Origin: Prevotella sp.
GTDB taxonomy: Bacteria; Bacteroidota; Bacteroidia; Bacteroidales; Bacteroidaceae
DNA length: 39,009 nt
Assembly (NCBI GenBank): GCA_022775985.1
Contig: JALFIM010000138.1
Location: 1 to 39,009 of the forward strand
Direction: 5' to 3'
Positions within the stretch are counted from its first letter, which is position 1; each line of letters starts with the position of its first letter. The position numbers were made by a program, and so were the translations under genes. Positions 1 to 7,892 of this stretch are shown here, in pieces. The notes beneath the pieces were generated by a model. The model had not been told where the DNA came from and ran no database searches. It saw only the letters and a list, made by a program, of their open reading frames with translations.

Positions 1-177
1 GGCAAATGGATAAGACCGATAGATTACGAGACTACGGACTCGCTTTTCTATTGTACGAACATGGCCTTGGCGTCTGTGGGTACGAACTTATTCGTGAATT
101 ATTCATATTTATAAAATTAATTTTGAACAGTTACTTAATTAAACTAATCTTAAATTTCAACTATTCTTTTGACGGTG

Positions 178-185
178 CAAAGTTA
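178..185 (-). promoter_or_regulatory. Bacteroidetes -7 promoter box reading leftwards
   Basis: On the minus strand this reads TAACTTTG, an exact fit to the Bacteroidetes TAnnTTTG -7 element. Transcription would run towards and beyond the left edge, so its gene is probably outside the window. No clear -33 TTTG is seen at the right spacing. The rest of 1-253 is AT-rich and I find no gene in it that I can support. Confidence 0.4.
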
Positions 186-253
186 CAGCTTTTTTCGCAT
201 AGCAGAGTTCTGTATATTTGCATTATCATAGAGTATCTTTTCAATTTTAGCCA

Positions 254-868
254 TCACTTAGCAGTCCCTTTAATTTCCCTGCGATATTCAGCAGGAGTAA
301 GATGGATGATCTTCTGAAACTGCTCGAAGAAGAGAGTCGGCGTATTGTAGCCGGAACAGAAAGCCACTTCTGTGATGGTCAGATCTGAATTGGCAAGCAG
401 CTTGCAGGCGTATTCGACACGGATTTCTGCCAACACCTGGAAGATGCTCTTATCGGTGGATTTCTTGAAATAGCGGCAAAGCGAAGTCGGGTTCTGACCT
501 ACAAAATCGGCAACATCCTTCAGCACCACCTTCTCACGGAAGTTATTATATAAATAGGTATAGATTCTGCCGATAGGCTCCTCCAACTCAGGTTGTCTGT
601 TGGCATTGTTATAAGCTGTTGAATACAAGAGTTACGTTTTCTTGCAATGATGCAGGCGGTCGAGAATCTGGAGCAGAATGATAAGCCGTGAGGTGTGGGT
701 GGATGAATCGAAAGCCTTCATCATCTCTAATAGTTCATCATACAATCCCTCATCATAGAATCGGATTCCAAACTGGCTCTTTGAAAGAAGCTCTGAAATA
801 TGGGCGTAATCAGGAAGATTCAAAAGAGACGAAGGAAACAGAACTGGGCTGAACTGAATACATCGGCA
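254..868 (-). pseudogene. AraC-family regulator remnant, 5' part deleted, one nonsense codon
   Basis: The C-terminal half of an AraC/XylS transcription regulator. The two-helix-turn-helix DNA-binding domain is readable near the end (motifs DVADFVGQNPTSLCRYFKK and ITEVAFCSGYNTPTLFFEQF). An in-frame TAA at 632-634 splits it; the same frame continues on both sides, so this is a point nonsense, not a frameshift. Upstream, the frame stays open to about 868 and then meets a stop. The N-terminal cupin/effector domain of roughly 120-150 residues expected for the family is missing. The break coincides with the start of a truncated TauE-like gene on the other strand. Almost certainly not functional as a full regulator. 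Confidence 0.75.
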
Positions 869-1095
869 TCAACGCCTGGTTCTTTCTCGTTGTCAATCTG
901 CTGAAGGTTCCTTTCCAAATCTTTGCCTGGGACAACATCACCTGGAGTTCTTTCTCGCTGAACCTCCTGATGCTCCCGGTAATAGGAATCGGAGCCTTGC
1001 TCGGAATCCGCATGGTTAAGCTCTTTCCTGAAAAGGCTTTTAGAATATTCATCCAGATTGTCACCATACTTTCTGTTGCAATGATGCTCGTATAG
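853..1095 (+). pseudogene. TauE/SafE-family permease, C-terminal remnant
   Basis: This frame encodes about 80 residues typical of the C-terminal end of TauE/SafE (sulfite/sulfonate exporter-like) membrane proteins: NAWFFLVVNLLKVPFQIF, then a hydrophobic stretch containing GIGALLGIRMV, then a last membrane helix ending in a natural TAG stop. There is an in-frame TGA at 850-852 and no start codon, so the N-terminal two thirds are gone. The minus-strand AraC remnant begins at the same point. The pair reads as an originally divergent araC/tauE locus in which one deletion removed both 5' ends and the shared intergenic region. Confidence 0.65.
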
Positions 1096-1132
1096 GACAT
1101 TGAGAAATAGTATAGAATACTATCGAGACCAA

Positions 1133-1486
1133 TTACTTAATAATAGCATTCATATTTTCATTGCCCCATGCCACAAGGCTGTCAAGCATAGGAATGAGAG
1201 ACTTGCCTACTTCTGTAAGACTGTATTCCACCTTGGGAGGTACCACAGGGTAAACCATTCGACTGATAAGCTTATTGCTCTCAAGATTCTTTAGGGTCTG
1301 CGAGAGCATCTTCTGTGAACAGTCGAGCATGTGTTCGTGAAGTTCAGAGAACCTCAGTACGTTGTTCTCGCTCTTGCCAATGGTGTAAAGGACGAGCATT
1401 GACCACTTATCACCAAACTTGCTAATCACCTGGCGGATTGGGCAGGCAATGTATTTTGCATCTACTTCTTTGCTTACTTTTCTCAT
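1133..1486 (-). CDS. HxlR-family winged-helix transcriptional regulator
   Basis: A 117-residue protein covering the full HxlR (DUF24) domain. It has the conserved cysteine near the N terminus (Cys15 in YIACPIRQVISKFGDKW), the recognition-helix region (LDCSQKMLSQTLKNLE) and the wing (YPVVPPKVEYSLTEVGKSL). Family members are dimeric DNA-binding proteins, often sensing thiol-reactive electrophiles through that cysteine and controlling a divergently transcribed oxidoreductase. Here an NAD(P)-binding oxidoreductase gene is divergent, which fits. The intergenic region carries palindromes that could be its operator. The gene appears intact. Confidence 0.9.
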   Translation of the reverse strand: MRKVSKEVDAKYIACPIRQVISKFGDKWSMLVLYTIGKSENNVLRFSELHEHMLDCSQKMLSQTLKNLESNKLISRMVYPVVPPKVEYSLTEVGKSLIPMLDSLVAWGNENMNAIIK

Positions 1487-1509
1487 ATCATGAATTGTAT
1501 TTGATGGTG

Positions 1510-1517
1510 CAAAGATA
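1510..1517 (-). promoter_or_regulatory. -7 promoter box for the HxlR gene
   Basis: The minus strand reads TATCTTTG, an exact TAnnTTTG match, 23 bp upstream of the HxlR start codon. No good -33 TTTG at 19-21 bp spacing is visible; the nearest is only 12 bp away, which would suit an activated or weak promoter. Confidence 0.6.
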
Positions 1518-1531
1518 GGTATTTCTTACCA

Positions 1532-1635
1532 AAGTATACATACTTACTAAAAGAGACTTAGTTAATGATAGTTAACGTTGATTTTGCTAATGTACCTATT
1601 CACTACAATTCCTACTATTTGGTAAGTATAGTACC
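1532..1635. promoter_or_regulatory. Candidate operator palindromes between HxlR and NmrA-like genes
   Basis: The divergent intergenic region contains a perfect inverted repeat AAGTAT-AC-ATACTT at 1532-1545, just upstream of the HxlR -7 box. A related motif, GGTAAGTATAGTACC with GGTA/TACC arms, lies at 1621-1635, about 37 bp upstream of the -7 box of the oxidoreductase operon. Both share AAGTATA. Two related palindromes next to two divergent promoters are what an autoregulated HxlR repressor would be expected to bind. Binding itself is inferred. Confidence 0.45.
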
Positions 1636-1671
1636 AGATGGTGCGTTCTTGTGAGGATGAAAAACTTGACG

Positions 1672-1679
1672 TAATTTTG
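1672..1679 (+). promoter_or_regulatory. -7 promoter box for the NmrA/PNPOx/macrodomain operon
   Basis: TAATTTTG is an exact TAnnTTTG match, with CTTG (3 of 4 to the -33 TTTG) 20 bp upstream at 1648-1651. It lies about 69 bp before the start codon of the NmrA-like gene and next to the candidate operator. Confidence 0.6.
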
Positions 1680-1747
1680 CAGCGTCAAAAGGAAACAAGT
1701 TCCTTACGACTAACACAAGTTTTAAACAATTAAAAAATACAGAAATT

Positions 1748-2397
1748 ATGGCAAATGTATTATTGATCGGTGCAACCGGTTTTGTAGGTTCGGCAGTATT
1801 GAATGAGTTGGTAGAACGTGGTCACAAGGTGACAGCAGTAGTTCGCAATGTAGAGAAGATTGCTAAGAATGACCTCGTTACTGCAGTTAAAGAAGTGTAG
1901 CCAATGTAGAGGCTATCGCTAAGTTGGCTGAAGGCAAGGATGCTATCATCTCAGCTTACAACCCAGGTTGGCTGAATCCTGAGATTGCTACTCTCATCAC
2001 AGAGAACTATCCAAAGATTCTCGAGGCTGCAAAGAAGAGTGGTGTGAAGCGTCTGCTCATCGTTGGTGGTGCTGGTACCTTGTTCTGCGCTCCTGATCTT
2101 CGTGTGGTTGATTCAGGTGCTATCCCTGCAGAGATTATGGGTGGTGTTCGTCCGCTTGGCGACTTCTATCTCAATACATTGATGAACGAGAACGACATCG
2201 ACTGGGTGTTCTTCTCACCTGCTGGTGTATTCGACCAAGAAGGCAAAAAGACTGGCAGCTATCGTCTTGGTAAGGATGATCTGATTGTGGATGCCGAGGG
2301 CAACAGCCACATCTCAGTTCAGGACTATGCTGATGCTATGGTCAACGAGCTGGAGAAGCCTGCTCACCACAAGGAGCGTTTCACCATCGGGTACTAA
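1748..2397 (+). pseudogene. NmrA-like NAD(P)H-binding protein (atypical SDR), frameshifted
   Basis: Starts at 1748 with a Rossmann motif (VLLIGATGFVGSAVLNEL), typical of NAD(P)H-binding atypical SDR proteins such as the NmrA/YwnB-like group. The first frame stops at 1898-1900 after 50 codons. The protein resumes one frame over (ANVEAIAKLAEGKDAIISAY) and runs to 2397. The break is explained by loss of a single base near 1894-1896: GAAGTGTAG where GAAGATGTAG (Glu-Asp-Val) would keep the frame. Restored length would be about 216 residues, normal for the family. The second half retains RLLIVGGAGTL and ends naturally. Either a real lesion or a sequence error; as written the product is truncated. 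Confidence 0.75.
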
Positions 2398-2429
2398 AAA
2401 GGAACGTTTCACCATCAGGTACTAAAAAA
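2373..2429 (+). repeat. 28-bp imperfect tandem duplication
   Basis: The segment at 2373-2400 covers the last codons and stop of the NmrA-like gene. It is repeated at 2401-2428 with two substitutions (GAGCG/GAACG and CGGG/CAGG). It extends the spacer before the next gene and supplies that gene's purine-rich AAAAAAGGA ribosome-binding region. Confidence 0.75.
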
Positions 2430-2433
2430 GGAT

Positions 2434-2882
2434 ATGAAGAGAGCATTAGACTTTCTGAACAATCACGTGGAGATTGCTTTCGCTACTTGCGAGGCGATCG
2501 TCCACGAATTCGTATCTTCCAGATGATGAAGATGGAGGGTACAACGCTTTATTTCGCTACATCTCCTGTAAAAGAGGTGTTCCGTCAGTTGCACAACAAT
2601 CCTTTCGTGGAGATCATGGCAAGCGAAAGTAAAGAGTTTGTAAAAGTAAGTGGAAAAGCTAATTTCGATGTGGATGTAGAAACGCAAAAGTGGATTTACG
2701 AACATAATCCGGTACTTCCACGTCTTTACACATCATTTTATAAGATGGCCTACTTCAAGGTGGAAATCGAGGAGATGGATCATTATGATCTTGAGCCTAC
2801 ACCACCTATGTTTAAACATTTAAATCTCAATGACAATACCGTTAATGACGGTTATGTGGGAGAGAGATACTCGAAGAAATAA
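2434..2882 (+). pseudogene. Pyridoxamine 5'-phosphate oxidase-like flavin-binding protein, frameshifted
   Basis: ATG at 2434, preceded by AAAAAAGGA, opens MKRALDFLNNHVEIAFATCE and then goes out of frame. The rest (GDRPRIRIFQMMKMEGTTLYF ... KVEIEEMDHYDLEP) continues in the next frame. This is the split-barrel fold of small FMN-binding proteins. One missing G in 2491-2494 (GAGGCGAT for GAGGGCGAT) accounts for the shift. Restored length is about 149 residues, usual for the family. It sits 36 bp after the NmrA-like gene and 3 bp before the macrodomain gene, so the three form one operon. The substrate is unknown. Confidence 0.75.
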
Positions 2883-2885
2883 AGT

Positions 2886-3716
2886 ATGTTTTGTATGAAA
2901 AACAGTTTGAGTCGTTTGCGCGATCTGGATAAGATGTGCCGCATGCTTATGAAGGATATTGGCGAAGCTTATGCCATTCCAGGTGACCTCAAGGGTAAGC
3001 AACTGCTCCTGCGAGGACTGATGAATATGCGCTATCCTATTACGATGAATCCTGATTTTCTGGAGCTGCAAGACAAGGAACTTCAATTGCAACGGCAAGA
3101 GAAGGGAGAGGTTTCGGTTGATATTTTAGTCAAAGACTCTAAGCTCTCATCTCTAAACTCTAAGCTCTACATCTGGCAAGGTGACATCACCCGCTTACAA
3201 ATTGATGTCATCGTCAATGCAGCCAACAATCAGATGCTCGGATGTTTTCAGCCACTTCACGCCTGTATCGATAATGCCATACATTCTGCTGCAGGCATTC
3301 AACTTCGTGACGCATGTAATAAACTGATGAATGAGCAAGGACATCCTGAGGAGACAGGTCAGGCTAAGATCACTCCAGGATTCAATCTTCCTGCTCGCTA
3401 TGTGATTCATACCGTAGGCCCGATCATACCTGATGCAATCCCTACTGATGAACAATGTGAGCAACTGGCATCATGCTATCGTAGTTGCTTGCAGTTGGCA
3501 GAAGAAAAGTGGCTATCATCCATTGCCTTCTGCTGCATTTCTACAGGCGTATTCCGTTTTCCAAATCAGCAGGCGGCGAAGATAGCTGTACGCGAAGTAA
3601 AATCATTTATGAAAGGAACAAATAATGTCAAGTATGTTATCTTCAATGTTTTCAAAGATCAAGACCTCGACATCTACCGACGATTACTCGCTGTGACTAT
3701 TCCTAAAATTAGTTGA
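2886..3716 (+). CDS. Zinc-type macrodomain protein-ADP-ribose hydrolase
   Basis: A 276-residue protein with an N-terminal helical part (about 1-90) and a macrodomain (about 94-270). The core GDITRLQIDVIVNAANNQML is followed by GCFQPLHACIDNAIH. The spacing of Cys120, His125 and Cys127 matches the zinc ligands of the SauMacro class, which removes ADP-ribose from proteins. In other bacteria this class is often paired with a sirtuin-type ADP-ribosyltransferase and a lipoylated carrier; none is seen here. It follows the PNPOx-like gene by 3 bp. The linker at residues 84-94 is encoded by a 12-bp direct repeat (3136-3147 and 3157-3168), which looks like an in-frame expansion. A second ATG at 2895 is an alternative start. 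Confidence 0.88.
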   Translation: MFCMKNSLSRLRDLDKMCRMLMKDIGEAYAIPGDLKGKQLLLRGLMNMRYPITMNPDFLELQDKELQLQRQEKGEVSVDILVKDSKLSSLNSKLYIWQGDITRLQIDVIVNAANNQMLGCFQPLHACIDNAIHSAAGIQLRDACNKLMNEQGHPEETGQAKITPGFNLPARYVIHTVGPIIPDAIPTDEQCEQLASCYRSCLQLAEEKWLSSIAFCCISTGVFRFPNQQAAKIAVREVKSFMKGTNNVKYVIFNVFKDQDLDIYRRLLAVTIPKIS

Positions 3717-3854
3717 CAGAATTGGATGCGATTAACTAATTAGGTTTACTACTTTTATTCAGTTCTCTGTTTTACTTTACAAGTTCTGTTAGTTGAAATG
3801 ATTTGTTTTACAAGATTAAAAGTATTGGTGAGATAACTTTTTATTCGGGCAGAT

Positions 3855-3878
3855 TGTACTCCTTAAATTAGCAAACAA
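3855..3878 (+). repeat. 24-bp direct repeat, left copy
   Basis: The 24 bases at 3855-3878 (core TACTCCTTAAATTAG) are identical to 5645-5668. The two copies lie 1790 bp apart and bracket the ATPase-nuclease gene with its promoter. This left copy also forms one arm of a palindrome (next entry). Confidence 0.85.
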
Positions 3879-3899
3879 GGTATTCTAATTTAAGGAGTA
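3857..3899. repeat. 15-bp perfect inverted repeat at the left end of the ATPase cassette
   Basis: TACTCCTTAAATTAG at 3857-3871 and its exact reverse complement at 3885-3899 flank a 13-base spacer. The inner arm (3885-3899) together with the right copy at 5647-5661 also forms a terminal inverted repeat around the ATPase gene. It could be a recombinase or transposase end, or a hairpin left behind by insertion. The rest of 3717-3856 shows nothing recognisable. Confidence 0.75.
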
Positions 3900-3951
3900 T
3901 GTCCATACTTCGTTGTGCCACACTGTCAAAAGCGACAAAGGCAGTGAATGA

Positions 3952-3983
3952 TTTGCCAGTATGAAAAATAATGATTAGATTTG
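3952..3983 (+). promoter_or_regulatory. Complete Bacteroidetes promoter for the ATPase-nuclease gene
   Basis: TTTG at 3952-3955, a 20-bp spacer, then TAGATTTG at 3976-3983. This is the best full match to the -33/-7 consensus in the window. It lies inside the repeats and about 25 bp before the ATG at 4009, so the cassette carries its own promoter. Confidence 0.75.
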
Positions 3984-4008
3984 CAAAGTGAACAAAAGAG
4001 TAAGCATT

Positions 4009-5592
4009 ATGGCAAACATGAACAGCAACCGTAGAAGACTCCCCGTGGGCATATAGTCGTTCAAGAAAATAAGAGAAGAGAAATTCATGTATGTCGACAA
4101 GACCGACATAGTGTGGCAACTGGCCAACAACGGCCATACGTACAACTACCTGAGCCGCCCAAGGCGGTTCGGCAAGTCAGTGCTTGTGGACACGCTGCAG
4201 GCTTACTTCGAGGGACGGCGCGACCTGTTCGAGGGGTTGAAGATAATGGAGTTGGAGCATGAGTGGACGGCGCGGCCTGTCATCAGGCTCGACATGAGCC
4301 GTGGAGGGGCATCGGAAGCTACAGTACGCTCATATCTTAACAATGTGTTCATGGATTATGAGGAGGACTATGACATTGTAAAACGTGACGGCGACTCGCT
4401 GGCCGACCGATTCTATCGCATAGTAAGGACAGCCTATCGGCAGACCGGGCAGCAGGTGGCGATACTCATAGACGAGTACGACTCGCCGTTGCAGCACTCC
4501 TGGCATACACCCGAACACGAGGCATGCACAGCCGTCTACCGTGAAGTGTTCGCCATACTCAAGGCTGATGACGAGATGGAGCGTTTCGTATTCATCACGG
4601 GCATAACGAAGTTCACGCAAATATCGTTCTTCTCCGTGCTCAACAACCTGAGCAACATCAGTTTCGACGCGGAGTATGCCGACATCTGCGGCATCTCAAA
4701 GCAGGAGGTACTCGACAACTTCATGCCCGAGATAGAACAGATGGCGGAGGCCAACGGATGGACTGCTGATGAGACGTTGGCTAACCTGAAGGCTTTTTAC
4801 GACGGCTACCACTTCTGCATGGATAATATGGTGGACGTGTACAACCCGTTCAGCCTTGTAAATGCTCTCGCCGACAAACGTCTGCGCTGCTATTGGGCAT
4901 CGTCAGGCTCCACAACCTTGCTGCCGAAATTCGTCGATGATATGGAGATTAGGCTCAAGGACTTCGACAACTGCTCCATACTCAGTTATGTGTTGGAGAC
5001 CTCCGATGTGACGGGGGGCGGTGCCGAACTGTTTATGTATCAGTCGGGCTACCTTACCATAAAGGGCTACGAGGACGGCATCTACCACCTTGGCATCCCC
5101 AACCACGAGGTGCGTCAGGCACTGTACGAGACCGTGCTACCGGCTCTCGCCATGCGCAAGCGCGGCGATATACAGTCAATGCAGGCTTTTCTGCGCCTCT
5201 ACATGAGCAACTACAATCTCGATGAGGCGAAGAAGAATCTCAAGGCTCTCGTGGCCGATGTGCCTTACAGCAACAAGAAGCTCGCGTCAATGGACATGGA
5301 GGAACGCTACCGACTCATCTTCAGCACCATATTCAATGCTATCGGGTTCCGCGTTGAGGTGGAGCGTATGCTCGTCACGGGAAGGATTGACATGGTGGTG
5401 TACGCCACGCGCTACATCTACGTGATGGAGCTGAAACTATCCAACAACGGTGGACTCGCTGCCGCCGAGCAGCAGATAAAGGCGTGCGGATATATGGAGC
5501 CGTTCAAGGCCGACAAACGAAAGGTTATAGGACTCGCTGTGGAGCTTGACAGCGAGGGCAAGGGACTCATCGATTGGAAGGCTGTGGAGTAA
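4009..5592 (+). pseudogene. AAA-ATPase-like / PD-(D/E)XK nuclease family protein with amber codon 16
   Basis: Belongs to the family with an N-terminal AAA-ATPase-like domain and a C-terminal PD-(D/E)XK (DUF1703) domain that is multiplied in Bacteroidales genomes. Visible motifs: YVDKT, the Walker A variant RPRRFGKS, the Walker B region VAILIDEYDSPL, FYDGYHF, and the nuclease core GRIDMVV ... YVMELKL. The gene starts at 4009 (MANMNSNRRRLPVGI), but codon 16 is TAG (4054-4056) exactly where relatives have Gln in the PVGIQSF motif, consistent with CAG to TAG. Reading then continues to 5592. Translation could restart at ATG 4087, giving 501 residues that lack the motif. Function in this family is not established; a selfish or defence role has been suggested. 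Confidence 0.8.
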
Positions 5593-5644
5593 GTCAGCTA
5601 CGGTGATAGCGGATAGAACCATTTTATTCTCAGCCTAAACTTTC

Positions 5645-5668
5645 TGTACTCCTTAAATTAGCAAACAA
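5645..5668 (+). repeat. 24-bp direct repeat, right copy
   Basis: Identical to 3855-3878. It lies 52 bp after the stop of the ATPase-nuclease gene. Its 15-bp core is the inverted complement of 3885-3899, so it can be read either as a direct-repeat boundary or as the right terminal inverted repeat of a cassette of about 1.8 kb. Confidence 0.85.
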
Positions 5669-5733
5669 AGTGTTGTCGGCTGTACGCTACGGTGCATGCA
5701 ACTTGTTCTTAAACTTCTAACATTCAAAGATAT

Positions 5734-7716
5734 ATGCGGATTATTGCTTTTCTATTGTCGCTTATGTGTTGGCAGTTTGTGTCTGCAAAGGTGAGATTGC
5801 TGCCTATGTTCTCTGACCACATGGTACTGCAACAGCAGACTGATGCACCTGTCTGGGGGTATGCATCGCCACGGCATGCGGTGAGGCTCACTACTTCGTG
5901 GGATGGACGCTCGTATCTCACAACGGCAGACGGTGATGGGCAATGGCGTATAGATGTGCGTACGCCGTCGGCCGGTGGGCCATATACGCTGACTATGGCA
6001 GATGGCGGAAAGCCTGTCGTGCTGCGTGACGTGATGATAGGTGAGGTATGGCTTTGTGCAGGACAGAGTAATATGGCCATGCCGATGGAGGGATGGATGG
6101 TGAAAACCAATGCGGACGTGATAGCATCCTCCTCTCAATATGGCAACATACGCCTTATGCATGTCGCCAACGCCGTGAGCAGTATGCCTGATGATGGCAT
6201 GCCGCAGCAGAAGGACGCTTGGCAGACCTGTTCACCCGAGACTGTACGTAAGTTCTCGGCTGCCGGTTTCTTCTTCGGACGTGCCCTAAGCATGAGTCGT
6301 AATGTGCCGGTAGGGCTCATAATGTCGTGCTGGGGTGGAACTTCTGCCGAGTCATGGGTTAGCCCTGATGCCTTGAGGACGATGCCAGAGTTTAGACAGG
6401 CTGTCGATGACATACAGAATGATACGCTGACAGCTGTGCAACATGAGAACAAATATCAGTCAGAACTTACGGAATGGCTCAAAACCGTAGGACAAGCCGA
6501 GGGTAGTGTCGATGCTGCTGGTAATGTGTCATGGGCTGCTTCTGGCTATGATGACGGCGATTGGGTTGTTATGTCTCAGCCGGGGCTTATCGACAAGATA
6601 GGATATGGCAATTTTGATGGTATGATATGGTACCGCAAGGTCGTTGATATTCCAGATGGATGGGATAACAAGCCATTGTCGTTGGTTCTTGGGGCGGTAG
6701 ACGACTATGATGTCACATACTTCAATGGGACACCTATTGGTCATCTGGAGAATTGTCCTACGATACGCAACTACACCGTGCCTGCCCGACTTGTAAAGAG
6801 AGGTAAGGCTGTCGTCACGGTACGGGTGCTTGATATCGGTGGGGCAGGGGGCCTTAGGGCAAAACCAGAGAACATATATTTGAAATGCGGGAAAGACTCC
6901 ATAATCCTTGATGGTGAATGGCGTATGAAGATGGGGGCTAACTTGCTGGACTGTCAGGCGTTGCCTGTAAATCCTGTAGGCAATCCTTTCATGCCTACCG
7001 TTCTCTATAATGCCATGATTAGACCGCTGATACCCTTTGGTATCAAAGGTGTGATATGGTATCAGGGTGAGAACAACACTCCGCATGCATTCCGATATCG
7101 TGAACTACTTCAGCTCTTGATAAATGACTGGAGGGAACAGTGGAAATCGCCGTTCAGCTTCTTGATAGTGCAACTTGCAAATTATATGAAACGGCAACAG
7201 CAACCTATGGAATCTGAGTGGGCAGAACTGCGCGAATCACAGTTTAAGGTGGCTGCATGTATGCCTAATGCTGGTATGACAGTGTCAATAGATATAGGCG
7301 ATGCTGATGACATCCATCCGACAGACAAGGCTTCTGTCGGTGAGCGGTTGTCGCTCCTCGCACGACATGTGGCTTATGGGGAAAAGATAAGTTGTTATGG
7401 CCCGACATTGGAATCTTATCTTCTTAAAGGTAACAGCATACGTGTCAAGTTCGGCCATGCCGATAACGGACTTGTTGTCAAAGGTGGTGGCGCGTTGAAA
7501 GGATTTGCTGTCGCAGGTGTTGACCGTGAGTTTCATTGGGCCAACGCCCGTGTTGATGGTGATTGTGTGGAAGTGAGTTCACCAGATGTAGCCTTCCCTG
7601 TAGCAGTACGGTATGCGTGGGGTGACAACCCAGAGTGCAATTTGTATAATGGTGTTGGACTTCCTGCCGTACCTTTCAGAACTGATGAGTGGAAAGGGCT
7701 TACGGTAGACAGATGA
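5734..7716 (+). CDS. Secreted sialate O-acetylesterase (SGNH/SASA family)
   Basis: 660 residues with a signal peptide (MRIIAFLLSLMCWQFVSA, then K). The catalytic motif GQSNM puts the nucleophile at Ser112, and the DDIH motif near 525-528 supplies the Asp/His. The insert around 280-390 (WYRKVVDIPDGW, VDDYDVTYFNG) is the jelly-roll domain common in these esterases. The VIWYQGENN segment completes the SGNH fold. The enzyme removes acetyl groups from O-acetylated sialic acids or similar sugar acetyl esters of host mucins or plant glycans in the periplasm. It stands alone here and converges on valS. No TAnnTTTG box is evident upstream. Confidence 0.9.
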   Translation: MRIIAFLLSLMCWQFVSAKVRLLPMFSDHMVLQQQTDAPVWGYASPRHAVRLTTSWDGRSYLTTADGDGQWRIDVRTPSAGGPYTLTMADGGKPVVLRDVMIGEVWLCAGQSNMAMPMEGWMVKTNADVIASSSQYGNIRLMHVANAVSSMPDDGMPQQKDAWQTCSPETVRKFSAAGFFFGRALSMSRNVPVGLIMSCWGGTSAESWVSPDALRTMPEFRQAVDDIQNDTLTAVQHENKYQSELTEWLKTVGQAEGSVDAAGNVSWAASGYDDGDWVVMSQPGLIDKIGYGNFDGMIWYRKVVDIPDGWDNKPLSLVLGAVDDYDVTYFNGTPIGHLENCPTIRNYTVPARLVKRGKAVVTVRVLDIGGAGGLRAKPENIYLKCGKDSIILDGEWRMKMGANLLDCQALPVNPVGNPFMPTVLYNAMIRPLIPFGIKGVIWYQGENNTPHAFRYRELLQLLINDWREQWKSPFSFLIVQLANYMKRQQQPMESEWAELRESQFKVAACMPNAGMTVSIDIGDADDIHPTDKASVGERLSLLARHVAYGEKISCYGPTLESYLLKGNSIRVKFGHADNGLVVKGGGALKGFAVAGVDREFHWANARVDGDCVEVSSPDVAFPVAVRYAWGDNPECNLYNGVGLPAVPFRTDEWKGLTVDR

Positions 7717-7784
7717 CGGTTGTATGTATAAGTAGGCTTATTTCACAATAGGCCGTTATGGCTGACAGAGAAAAGAATATAAAA

Positions 7785-7827
7785 ACAAATGGAGGCAAGT
7801 CATTCTTAATGGCTCGCCTCCATTTGT
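7785..7827. terminator. Bidirectional hairpin terminator between esterase and valS
   Basis: ACAAATGGAGGC at 7785-7796 pairs perfectly with GCCTCCATTTGT at 7816-7827 (12 bp, 19-base loop). A-rich sequence lies on the left and T-rich on the right. It sits between two convergent genes and could serve both. Confidence 0.75.
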
Positions 7828-7892
7828 CTTATACCATGTGTCGTTTTCGCAATATGTGCTGATACAACAACTGATTAGGCAATAGCTGTTGT

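Noticed and set aside
1..253. Open frame at 6-317 on the plus strand
   Set aside because: AT-rich, hydrophobic-biased chance frame that overlaps the end of the AraC remnant; no family match.
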